A program made the translations under genes and the position numbers. The notes under the pieces are model-generated. The model saw only the letters and a program-made list of their open reading frames with translations. It did no database searches and was not told the DNA's origin. A DNA stretch of 64,000 bases, from positions 372,001-436,000 of the forward strand of contig JAKUHH010000040.1 of NCBI GenBank assembly GCA_022701365.1, read 5' to 3'. This document shows positions 1 to 11,438 of the stretch, piece by piece. This stretch comes from Mycocentrospora acerina (lineage: Eukaryota; Ascomycota; Dothideomycetes; Pleosporales). Position 1 is the first letter of the stretch, and every line of letters begins with the position of its first letter.

Positions 1-544
1 CATCGGCGGAGGCCAAGAGCTGCCCAGTCTCGCCAGAACGGTTACCGGCAGTATTGAGTTGGCTATTTGTCGGAAACAGAGGCCAAAGAACGCCAGCTGA
101 CGTACGCCGTGATCCCGCTCGCAGATACACTCCACATTGTACGGCGGGACCTTGGCATCAAACAGTCTGAGAACGATCGCTTTTTGTAAATTTATAGTAC
201 GAGACAATCTTTAATGTTCGAGAAGCGCTTGTTTTTGAAACGGAGAACGTCAGACTTGCTAGACGCTCCTTGAGCTGGGACAATTGCGCCCTAACCCCGT
301 CCAACATCCATACCTCATGGGGAAGAAGACTTCTGCGCTGACAATCGTAACGCCAACTACACACAGTATGGGTGTACTCATAATCCCTGCAGTACTGTGA
401 TGCTTAGCGGCTCTTAGCATTTCAAGATCAGCAAACAGGATGCCAAGTATCACCTTCTCCGACGTTGTTCATTAATACGTTCTTAAACGTCTCCTCTCTC
501 TTACTTTTTCTTTTGCCTTCCTAGTACTACTTACTTTGGACAGA
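1..544. other. Intergenic / unassigned left edge
   Basis: No recognisable gene. Short open stretches on both strands show no family motif. The last 60 bases before position 545 are C/T-rich, which fits a fungal promoter or 5' leader for the symporter gene that follows. The first 150 bases could hold the end of a gene that lies mostly outside the window, but nothing supports that. Confidence 0.4.
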
Positions 545-2776
545 ATGGCTCCTCAATTCCTTGGAAAGATTGGACGATGGCTCGCTCCCCTGCCAAAGAA
601 ATCGGACGATGGACGCGATCAATGGCCCTCACGAGCAGCTTTCCTCCTTGCTGCTATGGGTGGCTGCGCTGGACAAGGCAATCTTTTGCGATACCCCTCT
701 GTCGTCTATAACAACCACGGTCTTCAATGGTTTATTCCGTATCTTCTGGCCGTATTCCTCATCGCCATCCCCGCTCTTGTTCTTGAGGTGTCAATTGTAT
801 GTAGTCGCATCAGATTCAGTATGAGAAGTAGTGCAACTAACTAGTACAGGGCCAAGCATACCGTGGTGGTACAGTAATAGCTTTCAATAACATCAATAGA
901 CGACTCAAGGGCGTTGGTATGGGTCCCGTTATCATCAGCTTCCTGGTTGTTCAATACTTCACTGTCAATCTGGCCTGGATAATGAATTACTTTCGCTGGT
1001 CTTTCACAAGTCCGCTTCCTTGGAAGGGCCAGATTCAGTCATTCTACTGGGATGACGTCCTCCAGGTCGGCGATATCCGAGAGGGAAGTCTATCGCCTGA
1101 CGGGAACTCAGTTTTGGCATATACAGGATATCCAAATGTTCGCCTTATTGGAGAAACGGTTGGCTGGAGCATATTCATCTGGTTCCTCATCTGGATTTCT
1201 ATCTTCCGCGGAGTTGGTCTGACAGGGAGAGTTGTATACTTTACGATGGGCTTACCCATCGTCACCACCATCATCTTCGTTGGTCAGTCACTTTCTCTCG
1301 ACAACGCAAGCGAAGGAGTCAAACTCGTATGGGCTACATGGAGAGGTGATCAGCTTAAATCTGGGTCTGTTTGGCAGACTGCCGTAGGACAAGTGTTCTT
1401 CTCTACGGGTATCGGATTTGGATACTTCACAAGTTATGCGAGCTACAACCAGAAACATGCAAATGCCGTCATGGATGCCGTTCTCATTTGTGGCAGCAAT
1501 GTTCTATTTGAGAACTTTGCTGCTTTTGCTGTGTTCGGTGTCGTCGGTTATCTTCGCATGTGGCCAGAAGACGATGTAAGGTTAGGGGCATTTACAGTTG
1601 GCTTCCTGACACTACCTGAAGCCGTACTCACAATGCCTGGGTCTAACTTTTGGGCTGTCTTGCTCTTCTTTACTCTGGTTGTTCTTGGATTCAGCTCAGC
1701 TTTTGTCATGTTGGACGTTGTTGTTACGGTAAATTGTTCCTCTACAAGCACAGTAGAGATAAAAGGCTAATCCTCACAGTTGATCTGTGATTCGGGAATT
1801 GTCAAAGCGTCAAGACCTGTTGTTGTTACGGTCGTCACCGTTGTGTCATTCTTGATGTGCCTTCCGTACTGCACAGAATTCGGATACTATCTCCTCGATG
1901 GAGTCGATCGATGGGTTAACAATGTCGCTCTGATCTTTGTTGTCTGGAGTGAGGTGACGAGCGCTACCACCGTATATCGCTGGTTCGACATCGTGGACCA
2001 AACCGGTCTTATAGCGTTCGTCGTTTATAACATTGGCTTTTTCGGGGGTCAAATCTTTGGAATTTCCCTGGCGCATGGCACCAGTAGTCCTGGAGCAGGA
2101 GCAGGCGCTGGTATCGGATTCTGGGTCGTCTGCGTCATTGTGGCTACAATCATCGCGCGCACACCAGATACTCCAGCACCTAGGTTTTGGAATCATAACA
2201 ACCTTTTGCGAAAGTTCTGGTTTCTTGCATTCTACTCAGTATGTCAATCTGTGTCTGAAGGACTGTTTCACGAGACACATACGCTAAAATCTCATAGGGC
2301 AATCAACTTCGCCGCGATCTCAATGTGATCATTGGTACAGGCAAGAACTGGAAGATTCCTGCATTCCTTCCTGTTCTTCTTCGCTACATCAGTAGCCCTG
2401 TACTCGGCATCGTATTCTCTTTCGCCTTCCCTGAGTTTCACAGTAAGTCTTCGCTTTGCTAGCGCATGATGCTTTCAGATACTTACTTCATTTAGAGCTG
2501 CGATATGATCCTATGATGATCACAGGCTTCATTATTTCGATCCTCACCATTATCGTCGTCTTATTTGGGCTGATTATGCCAAGATACTACGATTCTTTCA
2601 TTCCTTACGGTCGACGGGGCGAAGGAACTGAACCGACAGTTGCAATGGAGACCAAGGGAGATTTATCTGGACAGCCGATCCATGAGACTATGCGTGCGGA
2701 AAATGGGGAGATAGGATCGGGATATTCGTCACCGAATGGACATGGGAGAAGAAGTGAACAAGAGGAGAAAATTTAG
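545..2776 (+). CDS. Neurotransmitter:sodium symporter family (SNF) transporter
   Basis: Predicted plasma-membrane transporter of the Na+/Cl- dependent SNF family, which moves amino acids or related small amines; the substrate is not readable from sequence. I join five exons: 545-796, 850-1728, 1780-2238, 2298-2442 and 2496-2776, giving 671 residues. All junctions are GT...AG and keep frame. The first helix region carries the family-like glycine-rich stretch around RAAFLLAAMGGCAGQGNLLR (residues about 30-50), which matches the Na+-binding segment of TM1. Many hydrophobic segments follow, compatible with the family's 12 helices, and a hydrophilic tail starts after RYYDSFIPYG. The start is the first ATG in frame and precedes the conserved TM1. 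The family is well known in animals and present but sparse in fungi. Family call firm; exact splice sites moderately firm. Confidence 0.85.
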
Positions 2777-3307
2777 CGAAGAAGTGATCATATCGGAATC
2801 AAGATCAATATGATAGGTACATATTACAATAGTTATATTCTTTAGTCTTGTGGCGATACAGTACCCATGGTGATCGTCATCTTTTGGGGTACATGTAAAG
2901 CCAGAGAGCGCATCATGCTACAAACGGAACTTCACTAATATGATAATGTGGTCTGCTACTGAAGTATAAGCTATGCTGTAATCCCTAATAATTACATTCT
3001 GGTTTTCGTGTCTTCCCACTGAAGCTCTTTTTGAAGTATTCATGGCCAATTAGGAATGGGTTGGGTGGTAAACTCAGCCTGCTGTATCCACGCCAATCAA
3101 TTCTGAGCCTTTGCTCACAAGGTGGTTGCCTCTTGTTCTAGCGATTTAATGCGTGACTACATGGTTGTATTGACCTATCCGTATGACTCTATAATGGTAG
3201 AAATTATTCTCAGTTGATTTTACACAACATAGAAGGAGGAGAAAGATGAGCCCTCGGGACTTATAGGTGTAGTCAATGCTTCGACAACCTCAATTCCACA
3301 TTGACCA
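2777..3307. other. Intergenic, between two convergent genes
   Basis: The 3' ends of the symporter (+) and the FAN1-like gene (-) face each other here. The sequence is AT-rich, with no open frame of note and no repeat seen. It probably holds only the two 3' UTRs. Confidence 0.5.
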
Positions 3308-5945
3308 TCACTCCAGAACCCTAACTTCTTTGGCCACTGCAGCACAAAGCTCTACATTCACCCCCGCACCTGACAGAACATGTATCCAAAGTCTCTGGGT
3401 ATCGCTGAGGCGATCATTCTCACTCTTGACCTCCGCAAACTTGACCTCTCCTTTCCCCCCTTCCTCTTCCGCAACCTTCCAAAGAAACAAGTCTGGGACT
3501 CCCCCGCCTCTCTGTCCATACTCCTGCGCCATGACCTTACAAACAGTGGCCAGAGCTTCTCCGTCGAAACAACGCACAATCTCAAGAAGATCGACAACAT
3601 CATACGTCCAATCAAGGTCAACTACACACGTCCGTCGTTCATGATGCTCATCATAAATCCTTTGCATGATCTTTGGCGCGTCACCATTGGAAATTTCGTT
3701 CAGACGTGCGTTGATTTCCGAGATGCGTGAGGGATAGAATGCGTCTGTATGAAGATCCAGTGGGCACGTCTGGTAAGGGGTTTGGAAAACGTTAGGAACA
3801 TACGTGAACATGACGTCGTAGAAGAGATAGGCGAAAAGAGTGCGCACAATACCGCCTTCGCTGTGAAAGCCTTTCCAGCCATCATTGCGGTAGTGCGAAA
3901 GGCACATTGCTTCGACCGAGCACTCCCCATCTTCACGGGGATCAACCCATCTTGTTTTCCCACCACGTCTACTAGTGTTTGGATGTAGTGAGCTGGTTCG
4001 GCGGGAAAGCATTGGAATTTTGCGCTCGATACGTATACCCTCAACGACAACTTCGGCAGGCTTTGTGAGACGAACATGCGTGAAGTCGTGTTGTGCTCGT
4101 TTTGCTATGTGGAGAGATTTTTCAAGCTTTGTGATGCGTTTCTGAAGATCGTAATGATGTATGACGTGCACAAGATTATCCTGTAAGCCGTCTTCGCATG
4201 TTTGCAAAGCAACGCGTCTCCAATGTTTCTTGTGCTGCTCTTCGGTCCGTTTCTCAATGTCAGTCAACGCCGCCATATAGTGTTCTTCAAGTAAAGCTCT
4301 ACGCTGATACCACGCTCCTCTTCGCGAATGGTGAAAGAGCCGCTGTTGTAAAAGACTAGCTAGAAGCTCGTGCTCACGTTTGTGCTCCTTTCGGCGCCCG
4401 AGAACGTGTAAGGCCTTGTGAATGATCCGCGTATAAACCCAGGCTGGAGAGAGGCGGCGCAGATACGACCCTTCACCACTTTGATATATGCTCTCTTCTT
4501 TCTGTTGCTCCTCTTGAGCAAGCACTTGCCATCGAGGAAAGACTTCTTCGAAGATGTTCATAATTTCTTGAATTCCTTGCTCTGTTGGTCTCCCATTAAA
4601 TTCCAAGATACTGTCTATCCGATACTGTGTGCGTATCGAAGCCTCGTATTCTAAAAGCAGTGAGCGAGAGGCGAATATGTTCGCAGATCGAGATACAATA
4701 AATTCTGGAAAATTGCGCCGTGCAATCTTTGCGAGTATTATCGTCGTGAGAGACTTCTCAGTCCATTCTGAAGAGCGGTAAAATACGAGATGTACACGTT
4801 CAAAGAGCCGCAAAGCAGCTGAAGAGAGTCGGATACAAGGACCTGTTTCATTCATGATCTTGCGCGTAAAGTGCGAATCGCGATTAGCATCGTCCGAGAG
4901 CTCTCCTACGGGCTCGAATTCCGGGGTATCTCGGTCCAGACCTGAAGCAGACGATCGTCTAGAGCTATCTGTATCTGACCGCTTTAATCCTACATAACCA
5001 AGACCAGCCTGTTTCTGACTGGTCCTACGCAGTGCCTTGAGAAGCTCTCTCTTATTTTTCCCCTGTACTTTGGCATCTTTTGCGAGTGCCTTGAGTTCAT
5101 CAAGGCGTAATAGTGAGGATGCTTCCTCAAGCGTAGTAATCTCCTCCTCTGATCGGTCCGCAAAAGTGAACGAGGCAGTCAACGTAGATCCTATAGGCGG
5201 TTCGAATTCGCCAGGATGGGACGAAAATTCAGCAGATGATTTCGGAAGTTCGTGCGTACGCTGTAGCGTCTCCGCTGCAGCGTCGAGGTCTGATATGTCG
5301 CTATGATAGCCAAGGTTTTTGATACGGTGCCAAGCAGACGTCTTGCGGAGAAACAATCGGACGTATCTGGTATTAGATACAACCGTCAGCAGGGAGTTTG
5401 GGCTGTTGTATCTTGCGGCATTGTACTCACAGAAATTGTGCTTCGTAGTCCATGTCCCTCCATTTTCGGAACACTCCCGTCTCAGCCTCATCAAACAAGT
5501 GGCTTTCTTCGTCCAGGACGGTGTCCAAGGCTAGATTAAAAGCATCAACATATAGAGAACTTTTGCCTCTGACCCATGCTCGTTTATTCAAGCGCTCTTC
5601 CGCCCCAACTGATTTATCATCTTGCGACGCTTTGAATGCCTCGTATTCCTCAATGGCTTCCTCGCTCGTTTCGATAGGCGGCAACGCGCTTTCTAGATCC
5701 GTTACACGAACATGCTCTTCCTTCTCAATGTTTTGGCTACAATCATCTGTATCGATGTCAAGTGTTTTGTGCTTAGCCGTCTTGTGCGGTGTAGGCGGTT
5801 TCTTTGTTGCGTCATCGAGTTTCTGGCGCTTGGCGGGGCGGTCTTGTTCTTCGTTGAAGTTTGTGGATTTAGAATGCTTAAGGAACCGTGTAATCATTTG
5901 ATTATGTCTCGAGGGTGTGCACGGGTTAAGCGCCATTGTCGTCAA
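3308..5945 (-). CDS. FAN1: FAN1-type structure-specific nuclease (VRR-NUC)
   Basis: Probable homolog of Fanconi-associated nuclease 1, a nuclear 5' flap endo/exonuclease acting in interstrand-crosslink repair. Two exons, 5945-5431 and 5366-3308, are joined over a GT...AG intron (5367-5430), giving 857 residues. The N-terminal ~170 residues are polar and probably disordered; I see no UBZ zinc finger of the kind the human protein has. A SAP-like helix pair follows (around LDELKALAKDAKVQGKNKR). The C terminus has the VRR-NUC PD-(D/E)xK site: GVPDLFLW, then FAEVKSENDRLSDTQRLW, with Asp, Glu and Lys in the expected order. A second ATG three codons in (MALNPC, at 5936) is an equally good start. The gene is 274 nt downstream of, and on the same strand as, the PTH11-like gene; no functional link is evident. 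Confidence 0.88.
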
Positions 5946-6218
5946 AGCTGCGTGTTCAAGGCACCTTCAATACTGCGGCCCCAGCAAGGGGACGCGTTTG
6001 CCACCCGCTACTGTCGCTAATACTGCGCGTGCTCACGAGACGTACTAGGCTGTATTTAGACAGACACATAAAACCTTTCCCCGCACACTTCTCTTTGGAA
6101 TCGATGAGGAATGCAAAGACAGTTAGAACAAAGAGTCACATATTTAATAGGGAGTATTACAGAAATCATGACTTAGTGTTCGCTAAAGGAAAGGCCGTCA
6201 ATTATATCATTACACCAT

Positions 6219-7625
6219 TCACTCTGGTCTTCTTGCTCTTCCTATTTCACCCTCTGGTCCCTCTACACTCGTTGTTATCTCTGAAGCTTCCATCTTCTGT
6301 CCGTCCCACTCATCTCGTTGGATCTCCACTTTGGTATCGACCTGTACTTCCATCATGCCTAAACCCTTCCAGCTACAGCTTTGATTCAACGCCCTCTCAT
6401 CGCTGTCCATGCTTACTCGACTGGATATTGCTGAAACCGAGATCTGAAAGCCATTGCTTTGTCCATCACCACTTACAAGTTTATCAGACTTGTGTAACGA
6501 CCGCGCGCCTGACTTTGAAAACGATGCACCCATTTCAATATCGTTGGCAGAAGAAATGTTTTGGAACGTCCCAGTTCGTACATGGCTGCGCAGATTTTTC
6601 GACGTATTTCCGTAACCTGACCCGTATGCGTACCGTGGTGGTCGATTGCTGCCAGTAACGTATGATCCAGTGCGTTCGCGCAAGAATCGTATGTGTTCGC
6701 GCATAAGTGGCCAAATACCTGGCAAATTGGCAACCCAGATGGCGACAGATGCCTCTCTTGTATACCAGAACATGTATACAGTAGAGTATATGTCAGACAG
6801 GTTGTAATACTTTGTCAATATGGCTGCAATGATAACAAAACTCCCCATACTAAACAGCAAGCCTAATCCAACCTTTTGTTTTGTGGGGAGCTTCAACGAG
6901 CTGACCATGGGAAGAGGCACTGCTATGATCAAGAGATCACTAGAGATGTTGAATGTCGCCTGGACGTATGCGTAGTGCTCTAGAGTAGTGCATTGAGGAT
7001 TCGGTGGAGGCATGGCCCAGTAGCCTTTGAAAGGTCGGCATGCGGTGAAGAAGGCAATTTGGACGGCAATCCAGCCAACGATGACATAGGCGGCCACGAT
7101 ACGAATTAGTTTGATGTGTACTGTGCCTGTAGTCATCCGAGCAAGCATAAGCAACATGCAAGCTTTGAGCGTCCAAATAACGTTGAGCATACACTATGTA
7201 ATACGTCAGTAATGAGCAGCACTAATGTGATTCTCGTCTACGACATACCTGCTCGGAAACAACGACTATCTTGGATCCTTTTATTCTATCATCTATCATC
7301 TCTGGTGTGAAATCAGACCACTCATCCGGCTGGTAGAGATTGCTCCCGCCACCACTCGCGATAGTGTTCAAGCAGACCACTAGCCCTGTATATAATAGTG
7401 GAACTGCTGTGATCATGACCCAGTCGTCTGCCGCAAACTGAGAAGGGCTCCGAACACGCCGCCATCGTGCAAATCTGTTTCGATGCGTTAGGTTGGCCTG
7501 AAGAATCGGGAGAGTAGAGCGACATACAACCGCAGAAGAATAAGAGCTATCGACACTCCATATAATATCCATGTCTCTCGTGCCAAGTTATGTTGGAATG
7601 ATGCGTCAAAGGTTTCTTCAGCCAT
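6219..7625 (-). CDS. PTH11/SAT4-type fungal rhodopsin-like membrane protein
   Basis: Seven-helix integral membrane protein of the fungal-specific rhodopsin-like family that includes the Magnaporthe receptor PTH11; ligand and pathway unknown. Three exons, 7625-7528, 7474-7249 and 7193-6219, give 432 residues. The first intron donor could be GTATGT at 7527 or a GT three bases upstream; both keep frame. Family features: a first helix (WILYGVSIALILLR), an aromatic-basic turn (FARWRRVR), the DDWVMI segment before helix 2, and the late motif CRPFKGYW followed by more helices (DLLIIAVPLPMV, WVANLPGIWPLMRE). The last ~120 residues are a hydrophilic, serine-rich cytosolic tail. The start ATG at 7625 was chosen because it supplies the first helix. 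Family assignment firm. Confidence 0.85.
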
Positions 7626-9479
7626 GACTCCTGACTCAACTTCTCGCACTGACTTGTGGGAGAGGTGTGGAGCGTCTTGAAGGAATGTTGTTATTTAGGC
7701 CATATGATGGGGGCCTTCGTAAATCGTAGACCGATCGAGAGAATCAAAAAGAAAAGCAGGCGCTGCTGCAAAGGCGCTGTGACACGACAGTGCTCAAACA
7801 ACGCGCTGACCAAGGGTTGTTAAGAAACGAATGTGTAGGATGCACACAATGAAGGATCGTCAATGGGTTAAGAACCATACGTAGTACATACTGAACCAAC
7901 AGGATGTACCTCACTCTTCACTGGGCGATCAGTCCCCTGACAGCCGACACACTATCAATTCTGTATCGTATGCCGACGCAGTCCGACCGTTCGTTAACGC
8001 AAATAAACAGCCACATACATGGTGTGCTCGGGAGTTCATGTCTGGTGCCTGCAGGACGAGCAGATAGGCTTCAGCTCTAGATATGCTAAAATGTCCTGAC
8101 GCCGTTTCTATTGGTGTGCTGCGACATATCAAGACGCTAGTGTGATGACGGCGTGGGATGTCAGCCACCATAGAGCGTCTAACGAATGCGGGAAAGGGAT
8201 ACTGTCCCGCAGCCAGACGCCTCTTGCCGTCAAGCTGGTATTAATAGGGAATTAGATCGCTGCTGTAACCTCAGTAGTCTGCATCTAAACGGGAATTATG
8301 GTCTTGGGCGTCCGGCAGAACATCTCGACCCATCACAGTCAGTCCATGACTTTCTGAATGTACTATCTGGCTGCGCCGAACTCTGGCTGCGCCGAACTCT
8401 GGCTCACCCCAAACTCTGCGTTTTGCTAAAACCTGGGACTTCTAACCTCTTATCAAACTCTGAGTCGTGAATCAAACCATCCGGAATGTCTCTCTTTGGA
8501 ATTTTGCTCAAACGCGGAGATCTTTCCGATGCCTAGGTATCCAAGCTAGTCGCCGTATAGGTACTCGTACGAGTTCGAGACAAGGGGCAAGGTACCATTG
8601 CGAAAAAGGAAATATGAGCAGGCACATGTGCCAATCCCAGAAATGCCGACTACATGGGCGATCATCGTGGGGTGTTTGAGATTGATGTTCGTGAATCTGA
8701 GGCTTACCCACGTGCGGGACAGAGCTGACAACAGCTCTAACCGACTTTGCTAACATACTTTGCTAACCAACTTTACTTCTTTGTCGTCTCCCTCTGGACA
8801 AAAAGACAGTTTCCTCGGCAGCTGACCTATCAAAATAATGTGAGTGCCGATGGGGTTGTACCTGAGTAACATTCACACGTCGATCTTACGCGTCATACTT
8901 CGTATAAACCTTATAGAAAGGGTCGCGTGCGGGAGCCGCGTCACAGAGCAGATGATAACTAGGGGTCCGGAAAGGGCTTGGTTGCATCCAACGGCGTTGA
9001 GACTTAGCGTAGTTATCAATCTACAGCATCTTTCACGGAGATTTGGCCAGCACGTTGCGCTTTATAGTACATTTCCGAAGATGTGCTCCATGAGATCTAA
9101 TTGGCGCAATACTTGAAAGTACTATATAAAAGAGACCTACGAGGAGAAGTTCAAGGACAAGAAGAAATGTGCCACTTGTACTTTGCGACCTAAGCCTGAG
9201 TATGCAACAACGGGGATTTAAATCAATTACAATAATCATCTATAAGACGTCCATGGAGCAGCAGTAAAAGTTCCGTAATGAACGATGCTGAGTGATCTCT
9301 CCCTTATCACATAGCTTGCGCGAATAATTGAAAATATTGGAAAATATACAAGCTCGCCAAAAGTCGTAAATCCCGGAGAAATAACTAAAAAAGCCTAGTA
9401 ACAATGAAGCCAAGGTCCAGCTGTGCACGCTAAGTCGAAAGGAATGCGCAAAACACAAAGCGACGAGCGAAAAAATAAT
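7626..9479. other. Long intergenic region (1.85 kb)
   Basis: Several short open frames on both strands, none with a recognisable motif or gene-like splice pattern. It holds a 16-bp tandem duplication near 8368 and an AT-rich end next to the 9480 gene's stop. It could contain a decayed element or a non-coding transcript; nothing seen proves either. Confidence 0.4.
8368..8399. repeat. 16-bp tandem duplication
   Basis: Two perfect copies of tggctgcgccgaactc lie head to tail, and the first four bases of a third copy follow. It sits in non-coding sequence. It is probably a small local duplication with no function that I can read. Confidence 0.8.
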
Positions 9480-11438
9480 TCAAAGTGCCCAACTTCCCTT
9501 CCTTACAGCAGTCCCTCGACCCATTTCTTCTTCGGCCATACCCGGGTTTTGTCTTGCCCACTCCTGAATATACACGCGTAGAGCTCGCCATCGCACGCAG
9601 GTCTCCTCAGTAATCTCAGAATCTGTGAGGTTGCCGTCCTTGCCTAGACGTATATAGCCCCTAGATGCTGCAAGGTGATCATCCTGCCTTAGCTCAGATA
9701 CCGGGATCATTGCTATTTTGGATAATTCTTCATCAAAGGGGCGAGCCATCGACGGGTATCCCAGCGATAGATAATTGTACACTTGTGTGACGAAGTCGTC
9801 TCCAAAGTCTTCTATAATGGTTTGCTCAACAGCAAGCTTTTCATCGATGCTGGAGAAATCTGCCGCAGAAGTTGGAGGGGTGGGTGGCAACAGGCTCATA
9901 GCGGGTGTTGGGCAAGGTGAGAATGGGTTCCCTCTTTCATGCGACGGTGTGAGAATGCCAGTAGGTCCCCGAGGAGATTTGTCCCCTCCGTTCAAGCAGA
10001 ACCCTCCCCATAGTCCATGGGTACTTGAAGTCCTGCTAGTTCCACTAGACCACAGGGAAGGTGTCTTGCTCGTCTGTTTACCATTGCCTTTGCCACACCA
10101 AAGACTTTCTCCCTTCTCTTCGGCAGCTTTAGATTGTTCCAATAGATAGCACATGGTTGTTCGAACAATATCGCAACCCTGAGTGGGGTCGAAGCGTGAT
10201 GGCTCGGGAGAAGCACATCGTGGAAATTTAATGTTCTTTCCTAGCATTGGCGGACGTGCTTGTTTTCGCATTCTCTCTAATTCTGGGTTATTCTCCCCCA
10301 AAGCCTTCTTGGCTGCCCATAACCCTGCTGGCTTAGCAGAGAGGTTGGACGCTGCCTTGTTTTTCGAAAGGGATTCACTCTTCTTTTGCTGCTCTTTGTC
10401 AACTGTTTGCTTTTCTTGGTATTTTCGCATTGCCTCCAATTCCGAGTTCCCTTCACTGAAGGAAGACTCGCGTCTGCCAATCATCTCGTCGGGGTATGAA
10501 ACCGACTCGTCCGAGTCGTGATCTATGAAGTGATCAATTCGCGCATGATATTCGCTATTTGGGAAAGCGGCCATGGCTTGTTCTCGCAACTGTCGTTCTG
10601 CAGCTTTTGCTGCAAGTTCGAGGAGATGGCCAGATGCTCTCTCGTCTTCACTTTCCTGTCTTTTTGCAATCTCTTTGAACCGAAACGAATTGTCGCATTT
10701 CGCAGACGGGGATGTGGTTGGTGAAGGTGGACCAGAGCCTTCTGAACCAGAAGACTCAATGGGGTCCAAGTCAGGAATCCGAAATGAGTGCTGGGATGAG
10801 CTGAAGTAGCATCGTCTTCTTGCGAGTGGGGATGCAGAGCGTTGTATCTCCAAGAATAGAGGATTACAAGAGAAATCAGCAGTTGGAGTATTGTTTGGTG
10901 GTGTTGGGGAGATGCCTAATATTCGAGCTTTCCGAGCACAGATAAAATCGTCACCAAAAGTCGCTTCTGTTTTATCAGAGGCAGACATGGCTGTCACTGC
11001 GTCACTGGTTTTGTGAGAACGATGGGCACTCTCAACAAGCTGCGGCATGAACTTTCTAGCAGGGGGCCGTATTGGTACACCTCTAGACCTGCGGTTGCTG
11101 TATGACGTCGTCTCCATTGGCTGAGGTTTGAACTTTCTCGGCGAGACTTGGTTATCCCACTCCTCGGAAAACTTTTGTCGACTACTCCTTGTGGTGGTTT
11201 CCACAGGCTCAGGTGCAAAGCGTCGTGGTTTTCTCTGTGTTGTTTCCACGGGCTCAGGCTCGGCTCTACGACTGGATCTACTGGTGGTCTCAATCGGAGC
11301 TGGCGCAAACCTTCTTGCTGGTCTTGAATTCTCTGGTTGTTGCGTGATTTGCTCTGTGAGAGATCGGTCTTTGGACGACCTGGCGGAGGTTTCTACAGGC
11401 TCAACCCTAAACCGCCTTGGGGGAACTACTGATGCCAT
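9480..11438 (-). CDS. Unnamed fungal protein with six RRFxPxPVETT repeats
   Basis: Intronless, 652 residues; I do not know its function. The N terminus holds six copies of a short basic-proline motif with consensus RRFxPxPVETTxRSS, at about residues 8-22, 42-56, 59-68 (lacking the RRF part), 72-86, 101-115 and 128-142. The middle (about 150-540) is polar, rich in Ser/Pro/Lys and probably disordered, with a basic helical stretch near EAMRKYQEKQTVDKEQQKK. The last ~90 residues (LSLGYPSMARPFDEELSKI to VRWRALRVYIQEWARQNPGM) look folded and are the part most likely to be conserved. An upstream in-frame ATG at 11582 would add 48 residues resembling a mitochondrial presequence; I prefer the start at 11438, just before the first repeat. 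It is real by length, frame and repeat structure. Confidence 0.75.
   Translation of the reverse strand: MASVVPPRRFRVEPVETSARSSKDRSLTEQITQQPENSRPARRFAPAPIETTSRSSRRAEPEPVETTQRKPRRFAPEPVETTTRSSRQKFSEEWDNQVSPRKFKPQPMETTSYSNRRSRGVPIRPPARKFMPQLVESAHRSHKTSDAVTAMSASDKTEATFGDDFICARKARILGISPTPPNNTPTADFSCNPLFLEIQRSASPLARRRCYFSSSQHSFRIPDLDPIESSGSEGSGPPSPTTSPSAKCDNSFRFKEIAKRQESEDERASGHLLELAAKAAERQLREQAMAAFPNSEYHARIDHFIDHDSDESVSYPDEMIGRRESSFSEGNSELEAMRKYQEKQTVDKEQQKKSESLSKNKAASNLSAKPAGLWAAKKALGENNPELERMRKQARPPMLGKNIKFPRCASPEPSRFDPTQGCDIVRTTMCYLLEQSKAAEEKGESLWCGKGNGKQTSKTPSLWSSGTSRTSSTHGLWGGFCLNGGDKSPRGPTGILTPSHERGNPFSPCPTPAMSLLPPTPPTSAADFSSIDEKLAVEQTIIEDFGDDFVTQVYNYLSLGYPSMARPFDEELSKIAMIPVSELRQDDHLAASRGYIRLGKDGNLTDSEITEETCVRWRALRVYIQEWARQNPGMAEEEMGRGTAVRKGSWAL

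Noticed and set aside
8186..9116. Possible decayed transposon in the 7.6-9.5 kb gap
   Set aside because: No terminal repeats, target-site duplication or transposase/reverse-transcriptase motif found; only a 16-bp duplication.
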